DNA of 64,000 nt from contig NZ_CP071448.1 of the NCBI RefSeq assembly GCF_017352115.1, forward strand, positions 2,689,001 to 2,753,000, written 5' to 3'. The DNA is from Flavobacterium endoglycinae (lineage in GTDB: Bacteria > Bacteroidota > Bacteroidia > Flavobacteriales > Flavobacteriaceae). A program made the translations under genes and the position numbers. The first letter of the stretch is position 1, and the number at the start of each line of letters is the position of its first letter. This document shows, one piece after another, positions 17,097 through 24,678 of the stretch. Below the pieces are notes generated by a model, which searched no databases, was not told where the DNA came from, and was given only the letters and a program-made list of their open reading frames with translations.

Positions 17097-17795
17097 TTAT
17101 AAAACTGGAGCACCATTTATATCGGTCGAAAGTACTTCGCTCATATAATCAAAGAAAGGTCTCATGTTTTTGAAAGTTTCCAAAGCTTGTTGTAAAAATT
17201 GTTGACTCAAAACTTCGTCATCTGTAAAACGTTTTATGATTAAAAACTGTTTGAAACGAAGTAAATCAATAGCTGGATGATCTGCATCAAAACCTTTTGG
17301 AGTTGTTTTCAGCTGTTCACCTTGCAGCGTTCCGAAGGTGTTTTTAAAAGTTTTAGAATTTAATATTTCCCTAAATGATTCATAATCGTGAGCAAATTCG
17401 CTTCTAATACGTTTCAAATCGGCAGCATTTGGTCCCCAAAAGCCTCCGGCAAGAAAAGTATTTCCTTTTTCAATGTGAAAATAGTAACCGCCGCGTCTTG
17501 CACTGGTTGCACGTGTGTAACTACCGCCCCAGAAAGTTTTAAAAGGCGTTTTGTCTTTTGAAAAACGAATGTCACGATAAATGCGGTAAACACTTTTTTT
17601 GCCCGAAGTTGTTTCCAGAACATCTGTTTTGGAAAGTTCTTTTAATAAAGCATCTGCAAAGTTTTGAATATGGTCTAATTCTATTAAGTATTTCGGTTTA
17701 TTTTCGTCAAACCAAGGCTTGTTATTATTCTGTTTAAGCTGAAGTAAAAAATCAAGACTGGATTGAGGTATTGTAATTGGGTTTTCCATATACAT
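17097..17795 (-). CDS. DUF2461 family protein
   Basis: A 232-residue soluble protein. The motif chain LDFLLQLKQNNNKPWFDENK, YRIYRDIRFSKDKTPFKTFWGG and GGYYFHIEKGNTFLAGGFWGP is the signature of the DUF2461 (TIGR02453) family, whose biochemical role is unknown. The family is common in Bacteroidetes and many other phyla. Either ATG 17795 or ATG 17789 could be used; the first has the A-rich upstream sequence favoured in this phylum. Monocistronic, between two hairpin terminators. Confidence 0.88.
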   Translation of the reverse strand: MYMENPITIPQSSLDFLLQLKQNNNKPWFDENKPKYLIELDHIQNFADALLKELSKTDVLETTSGKKSVYRIYRDIRFSKDKTPFKTFWGGSYTRATSARRGGYYFHIEKGNTFLAGGFWGPNAADLKRIRSEFAHDYESFREILNSKTFKNTFGTLQGEQLKTTPKGFDADHPAIDLLRFKQFLIIKRFTDDEVLSQQFLQQALETFKNMRPFFDYMSEVLSTDINGAPVL

Positions 17796-17837
17796 TTTAA
17801 GTTTTAGAATCTAGAAGAAGATGCAATTTAAAACTAA

Positions 17838-17867
17838 AAAACCCACCAAAAAAATCTGGTGGGTTTT
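17838..17867 (-). terminator. Terminator of the 61-residue protein gene
   Basis: AAAACCCACCA (17838-17848) pairs with TGGTGGGTTTT (17857-17867). Read on the minus strand it ends in a T-run, ten bases past the stop codon at 17878. Confidence 0.8.
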
Positions 17868-17877
17868 CTATATGATG

Positions 17878-18063
17878 TTAAGCAGTCTTTTTGAATAAAT
17901 CAAACATAGGACAGCGCGAGCAGCGTTTCTTTTCGCTTTTTTTATATTTCTCACAACAAGAAGATTTACAGTTTTCAGCTTTCTTAATCTTGTCAAGGAT
18001 AACTTTATTCTTTTTTTTCTTTTTATCCTTTTTCTTGTCTTTGTCTTTTTCTTTCTTGCTCAC
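17878..18063 (-). CDS. Small Lys-rich protein with a five-cysteine C-terminal motif
   Basis: A 61-residue protein in two parts: an extremely Lys-rich N-terminus (residues 3-28) and a cysteine cluster (Cys32, Cys36, Cys37, Cys48, Cys51) ending in RCSRCPMFDLF. The spacing C-x3-CC-x10-C-x2-C could bind zinc, and the basic tail could bind nucleic acid; neither is demonstrated. The frame begins with GTG behind AGAGGAA, an unusual purine-rich site for this phylum. It has its own perfect -7 element ~27 nt upstream and its own terminator, so it is very likely a real gene despite its small size. No family name is known to me. Confidence 0.75.
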   Translation of the reverse strand: MSKKEKDKDKKKDKKKKKNKVILDKIKKAENCKSSCCEKYKKSEKKRCSRCPMFDLFKKTA

Positions 18064-18089
18064 TTTTCCTCTAATTATAAAAACAGAGA

Positions 18090-18097
18090 CAAATATA
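18090..18097 (-). promoter_or_regulatory. -7 element for the 61-residue protein gene
   Basis: Minus-strand TATATTTG, a perfect TAnnTTTG, giving a leader of about 20 nt before the GTG at 18063. No -33 TTG at normal distance. Confidence 0.5.
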
Positions 18098-18145
18098 AAT
18101 CAAAAAAAGTTATTTTTATGCGTTCTAAATAAACTTTAACTATTT

Positions 18146-18664
18146 TTATTTAGGATTAATAGCAATCGAACTTGTAACTGTTAATTGCTGAATATCACGG
18201 TCGAACAAGTATAGCCCGCCTTTATCTTCACCAATCAAGTTGATTTTATCTAAAATAGACTTTGCAGTAGCTTCTTCTTCAATTTGCTCAGAAACGTACC
18301 ATTGTAAGAAATTATGTGTTGCATAATCTTTTTCTTCAAAAGTGATGTGTACCAATTCGTTGATCGATTTCGAAACAAAAAGTTCATGATTGTAAAGCTC
18401 TTCAAACATTTCTTTAAAAGTAGAATATGCTATTCTAGGTGCTTTTAGATCTGTAATTTGTGCGTGGCCTCCACGTTCGTTTACGTACTTAACTAATTTA
18501 AGCATATGTGCACGCTCTTCGTCTGACTGTGTGTACATAAACTGAGCAATTCCCTCCAATCCGTGTACTTCAGCCCAACAAGCCATAGAAAGATACGTTT
18601 GCGAAGATTCCGCTTCGATGCGGATTTGCCTGTTTAAAGCTGATTCAATATTTTTTGATAGCAT
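18146..18664 (-). CDS. ftnA: Ferritin (non-heme iron storage)
   Basis: A 172-residue ferritin subunit; 24 such chains form a cytoplasmic cage that oxidises Fe(II) and stores the mineral. Ferroxidase-centre residues fit Glu17 (RIEAESSQ), Glu50 and His53 (SDEERAHM), Glu94 (NHELF) and Gln127/Glu130 (WYVSEQIEEE). There is no heme-binding methionine typical of bacterioferritin. The gene is monocistronic. Its C-terminus (TVTSSIAINPK) is short and the length is normal for bacterial ferritin. Confidence 0.96.
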   Translation of the reverse strand: MLSKNIESALNRQIRIEAESSQTYLSMACWAEVHGLEGIAQFMYTQSDEERAHMLKLVKYVNERGGHAQITDLKAPRIAYSTFKEMFEELYNHELFVSKSINELVHITFEEKDYATHNFLQWYVSEQIEEEATAKSILDKINLIGEDKGGLYLFDRDIQQLTVTSSIAINPK

Positions 18665-18746
18665 AATTTGTGTCTTTTTTGTAAAATTAGAAAAAATAAT
18701 TCATTCCTTTTTTTGAAAACTCTAAAATAGAGATTTGGGCGAACTC

Positions 18747-20204
18747 TCAATAAGATGAATGAGATTTTATAGACTCAAATGTCGCAGGATTCGAAAATAC
18801 AGACTTGTTCATGATTGGGTTTCCATCGCCTCTAACAAAACCATCTGTGAATTTTCGCATGATAAATTGTTTCGAACTCAAATCATAATAGCTTAAAATA
18901 TAAAACCCTTTGACCTTTAAAGTGTTTTGTAAAGATATGTTTTTACTGGTATTTAAGAAATAAGACAAATTATCGATCGCCAGTGGTTCTGATTGTTCTG
19001 CTTTTATGAAATCTAGATTTTCATTCAGCAGCGCATCAAAATATACCATTTTACTTTGTGTGCGAGGGATCATGTCTGGAACTTCATTAATACTGTACAG
19101 ATAATCGTAATCAATGTATTCTACAAATCCACCAAAGGTTATGAAATTGTTTTTTTGGTTTTTAACAACAGAAATACCAGCACTAAGATCAGCTAAATTT
19201 TTAAGGAATTTGGCAGTTGTTTTTAATACCTGTGGTCGATTGTTATTAATTTGAAGAAACAACGGAGAGTTTTTAAATTGAATAGTATCATTTTTTGATA
19301 AGGAAACATTCTTAATCGTATTTCCAGAATCAAAATCTTTTATTTCAAATACAAATTCATCCTTATTGGCGGCTACTTGAAATAGCTTATTACTAGTATA
19401 AAACGAGTTAGCGGTTTGAACAGTCTTTTTGGTAACCGGAAGATTGAAAACTTTTTCTTTAATTTCAGAAGTTTCCATGTTGAGGTCATACACTACCGTT
19501 TTTTTGGAATTGTAATCCAATGTCAAAATGATATGATTGTCATTTACATACATTTTATTAATTCCTGCCGTTTTATCAATCGGATTAAAATCATTTAAAT
19601 CCATTTTCTGAATAGGGTAAGCTCGAATAAGCGTTGTGAACGAAAAGCTTCTGCCTGCTCCGTTTTGGAATGTAAAAGCTGAAAGATCAAACATTTTTAT
19701 TTCACAGTTTCCGTTTTCGAATTTGTACAAAAGAAGATGCTGCTGTGCTTTTTCTTTTGCTAAAACATAAAAAACATTGTCTTTCTGAAATGAGTTTATA
19801 ATGTAATCATGATTATCAGGAAAATCAAAATTTAACGATCTGGAGGTTTGAACTTCGGGGAAATATTTTATAATTCTAATGTTTCTAAAATTCTCAGAAG
19901 CCCAATAGAGCAGAGGATTTTTATCTTCGCCAATGCTGTAACCAATCAAGCGTCTGTCTGCGGCAAATCGTATTGAATCCGTAAACTGTGATGTAAGAAA
20001 CAGCGATTGATTGTATTTTAAAATATTGATCTTTTTATTGTCTGATGCAAAAACATAAATATCGTGTGTTTTTACATCTTCAACATTTAAAATCTGCCCG
20101 TCTTCTAAAGGATTATTCAGATTTAATGGTAATGAATTTAAAACTGTCTGACCAAAAACAATTGGTTTTGAGACTAAAAGGAAGAATAGTAGTAGTTTTT
20201 TCAT
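18747..20204 (-). CDS. Secreted protein of unknown function
   Basis: A 485-residue protein with a clear signal peptide (MKKLLLFFLLVSKPIVFGQ, cleavage before TVLNS) and no membrane segments after it. The mature part is rich in beta strands with repeated motifs such as DIYVFASDNKKINILKY and IILTLDYNSKKTVVYDL, which suggests a beta-propeller-like or WD-like architecture. No family was recognised and there is no type IX sorting tail, so it probably stays in the periplasm or goes to the outer membrane by another route. It is read toward ferritin with a ~80-bp gap. Confidence 0.78.
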   Translation of the reverse strand: MKKLLLFFLLVSKPIVFGQTVLNSLPLNLNNPLEDGQILNVEDVKTHDIYVFASDNKKINILKYNQSLFLTSQFTDSIRFAADRRLIGYSIGEDKNPLLYWASENFRNIRIIKYFPEVQTSRSLNFDFPDNHDYIINSFQKDNVFYVLAKEKAQQHLLLYKFENGNCEIKMFDLSAFTFQNGAGRSFSFTTLIRAYPIQKMDLNDFNPIDKTAGINKMYVNDNHIILTLDYNSKKTVVYDLNMETSEIKEKVFNLPVTKKTVQTANSFYTSNKLFQVAANKDEFVFEIKDFDSGNTIKNVSLSKNDTIQFKNSPLFLQINNNRPQVLKTTAKFLKNLADLSAGISVVKNQKNNFITFGGFVEYIDYDYLYSINEVPDMIPRTQSKMVYFDALLNENLDFIKAEQSEPLAIDNLSYFLNTSKNISLQNTLKVKGFYILSYYDLSSKQFIMRKFTDGFVRGDGNPIMNKSVFSNPATFESIKSHSSY

Positions 20205-20283
20205 GTGAGTTCCGGCTCAAATATCATTCCAAATTTAATCAAATAAACTACAGCCTGATAACCAGAATTTATAAATTAAACTT

Positions 20284-20319
20284 AAAAAAAAGTCCAAAAG
20301 GATATTTCCTTTTGGACTT
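20284..20319 (-). terminator. Terminator of the OmpA-family gene
   Basis: AAGTCCAAAAGGA (20290-20302) pairs with TCCTTTTGGACTT (20307-20319). On the minus strand it is followed by seven T, directly after the gene ending at 20344. Confidence 0.85.
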
Positions 20320-20343
20320 AGAATTTAGTACTTTAAAAAAGTG

Positions 20344-21483
20344 TTATTTTACTCTAAAAGTAACTCTTCTTGCTAATCTTCTTGCTTCTTCTGAATCTTT
20401 TTGGATTGATGTATCAGCACCAGCAGCAGTAACATTTAATCTTGAAGATGCAATTCCTGCTTTTTCTAAGATAGTTTTAACGCTATTTGCTCTAGCTTTT
20501 GATAATTTCTCGTTGTAATCAGATTTTCCTACCTGGTCAGCATAACCAATAATGTCAAGTGAAGCAGATGGGTTTTTTCTTAAATAATTTAAAACAACAT
20601 CAATAGCAGCTGTAGAGTTTTCGATTGGAGTCGATTTGTTGAAACCAAAATACACACTGTAATACTCATTGTTGATCATTTCTTTAAGAAGATCTTTGTC
20701 GTTAACTACAGTGTTATTAGTAGTAACTGGTCTGTCAACAATTACTTTTTCTGGAGTTTTCTTGATTTGTTCTTCAAGATTAGCCACTTTGTTTTCTAAT
20801 GCAGAAAGATCAGTGTTTCCTGAATTTTCTGTAACTACCCAGTCAGCATGTTTTGTGTTTTTTCCTAAATACACATTTAAACCTACTGTACCATTAAACA
20901 ATAATCCAGAAAAACCTCTGTTGTTTGGAAGATAAGCTCCATCAAAAGAACGATCCTGAGATGCATTGAAAATAGTAGAGAAATCTCCAGTTAAAGCAAC
21001 TCTGTTTGATAATTTTATTTGACCAGTAACACCAGCAATAAAATTAGTCATTTCGTCTGCTCCTTTGTACACATCATTTCTTAGTTGAGCATAACCAAAA
21101 CCAGCATGTCCTAATAAACCAATTGTATTAGTCCATGTTTCGAAATTCATAATGCGTCCTAAATTAGCAACAGCTTGCAAATCTACTCGATAGTATCTTG
21201 AATCAAAATCTAAAGAGTTGCTTTTGTTTGTTAAACTGTTATAACCAAAATCAGCTTTTAAACCGAATTTGTTGTTAAACATATAACGAACTCCAAAATC
21301 TCCAACCCACGGGCTAGGCGTACTTGTAAAATAGTTATCCGAAAATGGCTTTTGAGGTTTGTTTACTCCTCCAGCCAATTCAATAGACCATTTATTAAAA
21401 TTGCTTGGAGTACTGGTTTCTGTTTGTGCATTAGCATTCATTAAACCTAAGGCAAATGCCAGAGTAACAACAATTTTTTTCAT
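20344..21483 (-). CDS. OmpA-family outer membrane protein
   Basis: A 379-residue protein with signal peptide (cleavage after NANA), an N-terminal eight-strand beta-barrel (residues ~30-215, starting KWSIELAGGVNKP) and a C-terminal OmpA peptidoglycan-binding domain. The latter contains IIGYADQVGKSDYNEKLSKARANSVKTIL, with the Asp and Arg that contact diaminopimelate. Between the two lies a short coiled-coil linker (LENKVANLEEQIKK). In flavobacteria such proteins are among the most abundant outer membrane proteins and tether the membrane to the wall. It is monocistronic with a strong terminator. Confidence 0.94.
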   Translation of the reverse strand: MKKIVVTLAFALGLMNANAQTETSTPSNFNKWSIELAGGVNKPQKPFSDNYFTSTPSPWVGDFGVRYMFNNKFGLKADFGYNSLTNKSNSLDFDSRYYRVDLQAVANLGRIMNFETWTNTIGLLGHAGFGYAQLRNDVYKGADEMTNFIAGVTGQIKLSNRVALTGDFSTIFNASQDRSFDGAYLPNNRGFSGLLFNGTVGLNVYLGKNTKHADWVVTENSGNTDLSALENKVANLEEQIKKTPEKVIVDRPVTTNNTVVNDKDLLKEMINNEYYSVYFGFNKSTPIENSTAAIDVVLNYLRKNPSASLDIIGYADQVGKSDYNEKLSKARANSVKTILEKAGIASSRLNVTAAGADTSIQKDSEEARRLARRVTFRVK

Positions 21484-21589
21484 TGTAATTGAGTTTTAAA
21501 ATTTTTCCCAAACCAACGAATTAATAAAAGAGTGTTTGTCCCCTGAAAGTTATAAAAGTATTAAAATAAGACAGAAATATAACACAAAA

Positions 21590-22222
21590 TTAGGATTTGT
21601 TCATCTCTTCCTGAAAGCAATCTACAAATTTTCCTAAGTGTAATCCGTCCATTAAACCATGATGGACATGTACAGACATTGCCATGGTACGCTTTCCTGT
21701 TTCTGAAGTTATCATTTTTCCAAAGGAAATTTTTGGACAGCTGTCTGGAAACGTAAAACTTCTGGCATGAGAAAGTCCAGTGAAGTTTAACCACGGAATT
21801 GCCGAGAAATGAATCAAGTTATCATCATCAAATGATCTTGTAAATAGTCCTTTGGTATTTTGAACTCTTTTGATTTCGGCTAAAGCATTCTCTTCAAAAG
21901 TTTTAAAATCAGGATGATATTCAATTAAAGAAAATCCGAAAGTTCCGTCTTCACGACCAATTGTCGATGAAGCATCAATACGATCATTGATATATATTTT
22001 GTCTTCGGAAATCCTGTATTTAAAATTTTCGACTGCGTTTACAGCCGTTAGTGTTTTGTGTAAATAGAAAATGAAAAAAGAAGCATTGCTTTTTTTGGCT
22101 GTTTGATACGCCTGTGTACAATCAATTTCGACGGTAGCTCCAAAAAAAGGTTCTTCCATTTTTCTGAAATGTTCGAAATGTTCTTTTCTTTTCCAGTTTT
22201 CTAGGTCTAAAAGTGTTTTCAT
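21590..22222 (-). CDS. Chloramphenicol acetyltransferase-type (CAT) acyltransferase
   Basis: A 210-residue protein of the trimeric CAT fold. The catalytic histidine lies in SVHVHHGLMDGLHLGKF, which contains the HHxxxDG motif. Upstream motifs FFIFYLHKTLTAVNAVENFKYR and PWLNFTGLSHARSF are also CAT-like. Chromosomal CAT homologues are common in Flavobacteriaceae, and not all confer resistance, so the substrate is open. Translation is coupled to the upstream HAD gene by a TAATG overlap. There are no mobile-element borders around it. Confidence 0.88.
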   Translation of the reverse strand: MKTLLDLENWKRKEHFEHFRKMEEPFFGATVEIDCTQAYQTAKKSNASFFIFYLHKTLTAVNAVENFKYRISEDKIYINDRIDASSTIGREDGTFGFSLIEYHPDFKTFEENALAEIKRVQNTKGLFTRSFDDDNLIHFSAIPWLNFTGLSHARSFTFPDSCPKISFGKMITSETGKRTMAMSVHVHHGLMDGLHLGKFVDCFQEEMNKS

Positions 22223-22929
22223 TATAGTAAATTGTGGACTACTTCTGTAATCTTTTCGAATGAGCTGAAATGTTTGTGCTCAACTTTATGATTGATTTTT
22301 TCGTGTTCCCAAGTGGTATGAAACGGAATATGAACGGCATATCCGCCAATTCCTAAAACCGGAAGCACATCTGATTTTAATGAATTTCCGATCATCAAAA
22401 ATTCGCTTGCCTGAATGTCCAAACGTCCTAGGAGTTTTTGATAATCGATTTCTTGTTTGTCTGACATGACTTCAATATGGTGAAAATAATGTCCTAAACC
22501 AGAACGATGCAGTTTGCTGTGCTGGTCTTTTAAATCGCCTTTTGTAGCCACTACCAATTTGTATTTTCCGTGCAAAGCTTGCAATGTTTCTTCAATTCCA
22601 TCAAGAAGTTCGATTGGTTTCTCCAGTAATTCTTTTCCGTATTGAATGATTTTTTCAATGATTTCAACAGGAATGGTATTGTTGGAAATATTCATGGCTG
22701 CTTCGATCATCGAAAGGATATACCCTTTAATTCCATAGCCATATAAAGGCAGATTGGCAATTTCTATTTTGAATAATTCCTGTGAAATGCCTTGATGCGA
22801 AAGATAATCTTCCATCAAAGCACAGAATTTATGTTCGGTTTCCTGGAAATAAGGTTCGTTTACAAACAAAGTATCATCGGCATCAAATGCGATTACTTTT
22901 AGGTTTGGTATTTTAGTTTTATGTAACAT
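22222..22929 (-). CDS. HAD-superfamily hydrolase
   Basis: A 235-residue HAD phosphatase with motif I in VIAFDADDTLF, motif II in LVVATKGD, a conserved Lys region in DYQKLLGRL and motif IV in MIGNSLKSDVLPVLG. The cap domain between motif I and II is helical. The substrate is unknown; family members dephosphorylate small metabolites. I chose ATG 22929 (MLHKTKIPNLK) because it lies close to motif I; the upstream start adds 13 residues with no family support. The stop codon overlaps the ATG of the CAT-like gene, so they form a bicistron. Confidence 0.88.
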   Translation of the reverse strand: MLHKTKIPNLKVIAFDADDTLFVNEPYFQETEHKFCALMEDYLSHQGISQELFKIEIANLPLYGYGIKGYILSMIEAAMNISNNTIPVEIIEKIIQYGKELLEKPIELLDGIEETLQALHGKYKLVVATKGDLKDQHSKLHRSGLGHYFHHIEVMSDKQEIDYQKLLGRLDIQASEFLMIGNSLKSDVLPVLGIGGYAVHIPFHTTWEHEKINHKVEHKHFSSFEKITEVVHNLL

Positions 22930-23094
22930 AAGTTTTTTTGTTTCAAGTTTTATTAGCCACGAATTCACGGATTATAGCTAATTAGATAATTGATTTTTAG
23001 AAGTGATGAAGTAATTTCACTAATTTTTTTTACTCGGATTAATTTCTGTTAAGATAAAAACAAATCTGCTCAATCTGCTAGAAACTTTTTAATC

Positions 23095-23982
23095 TCAATT
23101 CTTAGAAAACAATCGTTTTAAAGAAATCGTTTTATCGTAAAACGTAATTCGGATTCCGAAAAGAAGAATAATTCCTCCGAAAACCATCTGCAAAGTTATT
23201 TTTTCCTCCAAAAACAACCAAGCCAAAATGGAGGTAATTACGGCTTGACTTAATAAACTCAGAGAAACTCTCGTTGCGCGCATGTGCTGTGTTGCATAAC
23301 TAATCGAAAGCCAAGCACACAATTGGCAGATTACGGCTTGCAAAACCAATACAAACCAGCCTGCATTTGAAAATCCAGTGAAAGGTTCGTGTAACGAATA
23401 ACATAAAATTCCCAAGTAAATACTGGAAGCTAGTAAACTAATGGTCATAAACGATAAAACATCGACTTGCGATAAGACATTTTTGCTCACTAAAAGGTAG
23501 ATCGAATATAAGATTCCTGATAAAACAGCGAACAGAAAAGCTTGATTGAAATTCAAATCGATAAAAAATTCAAATCCAACCAAAGTCACCATTCCGAATA
23601 AAGCGACCAGAGTTCCAATCCAGAAATTGACCGCAGGTTTTGATTTTAAAAATAAAAAGGATCCAACGCCTACCCAAACCGGAGATAAATTAGTCAACAA
23701 GGAAGCCTGAGTTGCACTTGATTGTTGAATAGCAATATTCCAAACAGCAACATCCGAAGAAAATAAAACGCCGCAAAGTACCGCTAAAAGTGCAAATTTT
23801 AATTTTGGGAGTTTAAAATTTCCGCTGAAAAGAACATAAGGCAGTAAAAGCAAAACAGCAAAAAACATTCGGTAAAAAGCCGAGATTAATCCTGGTGTTA
23901 AACGTAATTTAACCAATATTGGGAAAATCGATATGCAAAGTATACCGCAGATTAGGGCTAATCTTGGTTTGGTGAGTTTCAT
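23095..23982 (-). CDS. EamA/DMT-family transporter
   Basis: A 295-residue membrane protein with ten predicted helices in two EamA repeats. The first repeat is seen in LLPYVLFSGNFKLPKLKFAL and SSATQASLLTNLSPVWVGVGS; the second in AWLSISYATQHMRATRVSLSL and LAWLFLEEKITLQMVFGG. This is the drug/metabolite transporter fold, usually exporters of amino acids or related metabolites. The substrate cannot be told from sequence. It stands alone, separated from the HAD gene by repeat-like sequence (a cgaattcacg family copy near 22960). Confidence 0.92.
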   Translation of the reverse strand: MKLTKPRLALICGILCISIFPILVKLRLTPGLISAFYRMFFAVLLLLPYVLFSGNFKLPKLKFALLAVLCGVLFSSDVAVWNIAIQQSSATQASLLTNLSPVWVGVGSFLFLKSKPAVNFWIGTLVALFGMVTLVGFEFFIDLNFNQAFLFAVLSGILYSIYLLVSKNVLSQVDVLSFMTISLLASSIYLGILCYSLHEPFTGFSNAGWFVLVLQAVICQLCAWLSISYATQHMRATRVSLSLLSQAVITSILAWLFLEEKITLQMVFGGIILLFGIRITFYDKTISLKRLFSKN

Positions 23983-24084
23983 TGTGAGTTTTTAGCTAAG
24001 GTCTTGTTTTTAATAATGCGAATCAAAAGTAAAAATGTCCGTTAGGGAAAACAAAAGATTTGTAGAAATTAACATAACATAAAA

Positions 24085-24110
24085 AAACAAAGATGTGCCG
24101 TTAGGCACAT
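24085..24110 (-). terminator. Terminator of the 91-residue protein gene
   Basis: ATGTGCC (24093-24099) pairs with GGCACAT (24104-24110); on the minus strand it runs into CTTTGTTTTTTT. GTGCCGTTAGGCAC resembles the small hairpins of the repeat families and may have been recruited from one. Confidence 0.65.
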
Positions 24111-24159
24111 TTTGATTTATTGTAATAAAAATTAGGATTAAATTTGTTTTTGTGTGGTA

Positions 24160-24435
24160 TTATGCGGCAAGCATTTTTTCGTAGGCATTTTTAATTTCAA
24201 TGTCCGAAAAAGGTTCAAGTGCTTCTACCAGTTTGCTAACGGTTTTAATGCAGTTGATCATTTTGATGCGGAGATCTTTATAATCTCCAACTTCTGTAAC
24301 CAGAATTGCTTCAAAAATTTCACACAAATGTTCCGGCTGATCCCTGATTTCGTCTTCAAACCAAATGTCTGATAGAAATTGTGCCATTGCTGTCATTACA
24401 GCGGATTCTGTTGGTTTTTGATTTTCTTTAGTCAT
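24160..24435 (-). CDS. Small protein of unknown function behind a structured leader RNA
   Basis: A 91-residue, all-helical, acidic soluble protein (TESAVMTAMAQFLSDIWFED, then INCIKTVSKLVEALEPFSDI). No signal peptide, membrane segment or known motif was recognised. It is a single-gene unit: a perfect -7 element lies ~157 nt upstream, the untranslated leader is strongly structured (24455-24587), and a terminator follows the gene. The reading frame on the opposite strand at 24154-24372 is a shadow. Function is unknown; the context, a small protein with a long structured leader, suggests tightly regulated expression. Confidence 0.75.
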   Translation of the reverse strand: MTKENQKPTESAVMTAMAQFLSDIWFEDEIRDQPEHLCEIFEAILVTEVGDYKDLRIKMINCIKTVSKLVEALEPFSDIEIKNAYEKMLAA

Positions 24436-24454
24436 AATCGAAAATTTAAACGCA

Positions 24455-24587
24455 CGAAACCCTCGCTTTAGGTGTGACTAAATATCCGAAGATAGATTTA
24501 GGGCAGTTTCCCGCTCCATCACCATAACAAGGGTTCGCTTATTGTTAACTTTGAATAAGTTTATTTAAAGTCATCAGATATTTAGTC
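24455..24587 (-). ncRNA. Candidate structured leader RNA (riboswitch-like)
   Basis: Reading the minus strand, 24537-24526 pairs with 24466-24455 (12 bp with one bulge; CGAACCCTTGTT with AGCGAGGGTTTCG). Inside, GGTG (24523-24520) can pair with CACC, enclosing two hairpins: GCGG-GAAA-CTGC (24514-24503) and TAAATCTATC-TTCG-GATATTTA (24500-24479, two-base bulge). Together they make a three-way junction with stable GAAA and UUCG tetraloops. In competition, GACTAAATATC at the transcript 5' end (24587-24577) is perfectly complementary to GATATTTAGTC (24486-24476), which would open the UUCG hairpin. The class was not recognised; not a hammerhead, TPP, SAM or cobalamin consensus. Confidence 0.55.
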
Positions 24588-24591
24588 GATA

Positions 24592-24599
24592 CAAACTTA
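24592..24599 (-). promoter_or_regulatory. -7 element of the structured leader
   Basis: Minus-strand TAAGTTTG, a perfect TAnnTTTG. The implied transcript start is about 24586, which is exactly the first base of the long-range helix. Confidence 0.6.
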
Positions 24600-24622
24600 C
24601 AATTATAAACTTATATAAAAGT

Positions 24623-24651
24623 AAAAAACATGAGAAATTTCCCATGTTTTT
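24623..24651 (-). terminator. Terminator of metG
   Basis: AAAAAACATG (24623-24632) pairs with CATGTTTTT (24643-24651), with inner GAAATTTC; minus-strand T-run follows. It separates metG from the structured leader transcript. Confidence 0.7.
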
Positions 24652-24678
24652 AATATTTCCATTCTTAGAAAGAACTTC

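Noticed and set aside
17891-18139. An 82-codon plus-strand frame over the Lys-rich small gene
   Set aside because: It is the antisense of the Lys codons (runs of Phe/Leu) and the minus-strand gene has matching promoter and terminator.
21590-22222. Acquired chloramphenicol resistance gene on a mobile element
   Set aside because: No IS ends, integrase or composition change around it, and translation is coupled to a HAD gene; it looks like a resident CAT homologue.
24433-24587. Hammerhead ribozyme in the leader RNA (CTGATGA near the 5' end, GAA further on)
   Set aside because: The GAAA box, the A-U pair after it and a NUH cleavage triplet before the second arm are missing, and the bases between stems do not fit any hammerhead permutation.
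24433-24587. Fluoride (crcB) riboswitch because of GGTGATGGAG
   Set aside because: The following TTCGCC-type loop and the conserved TGATG partner segment are absent, and the downstream gene is not a fluoride exporter.
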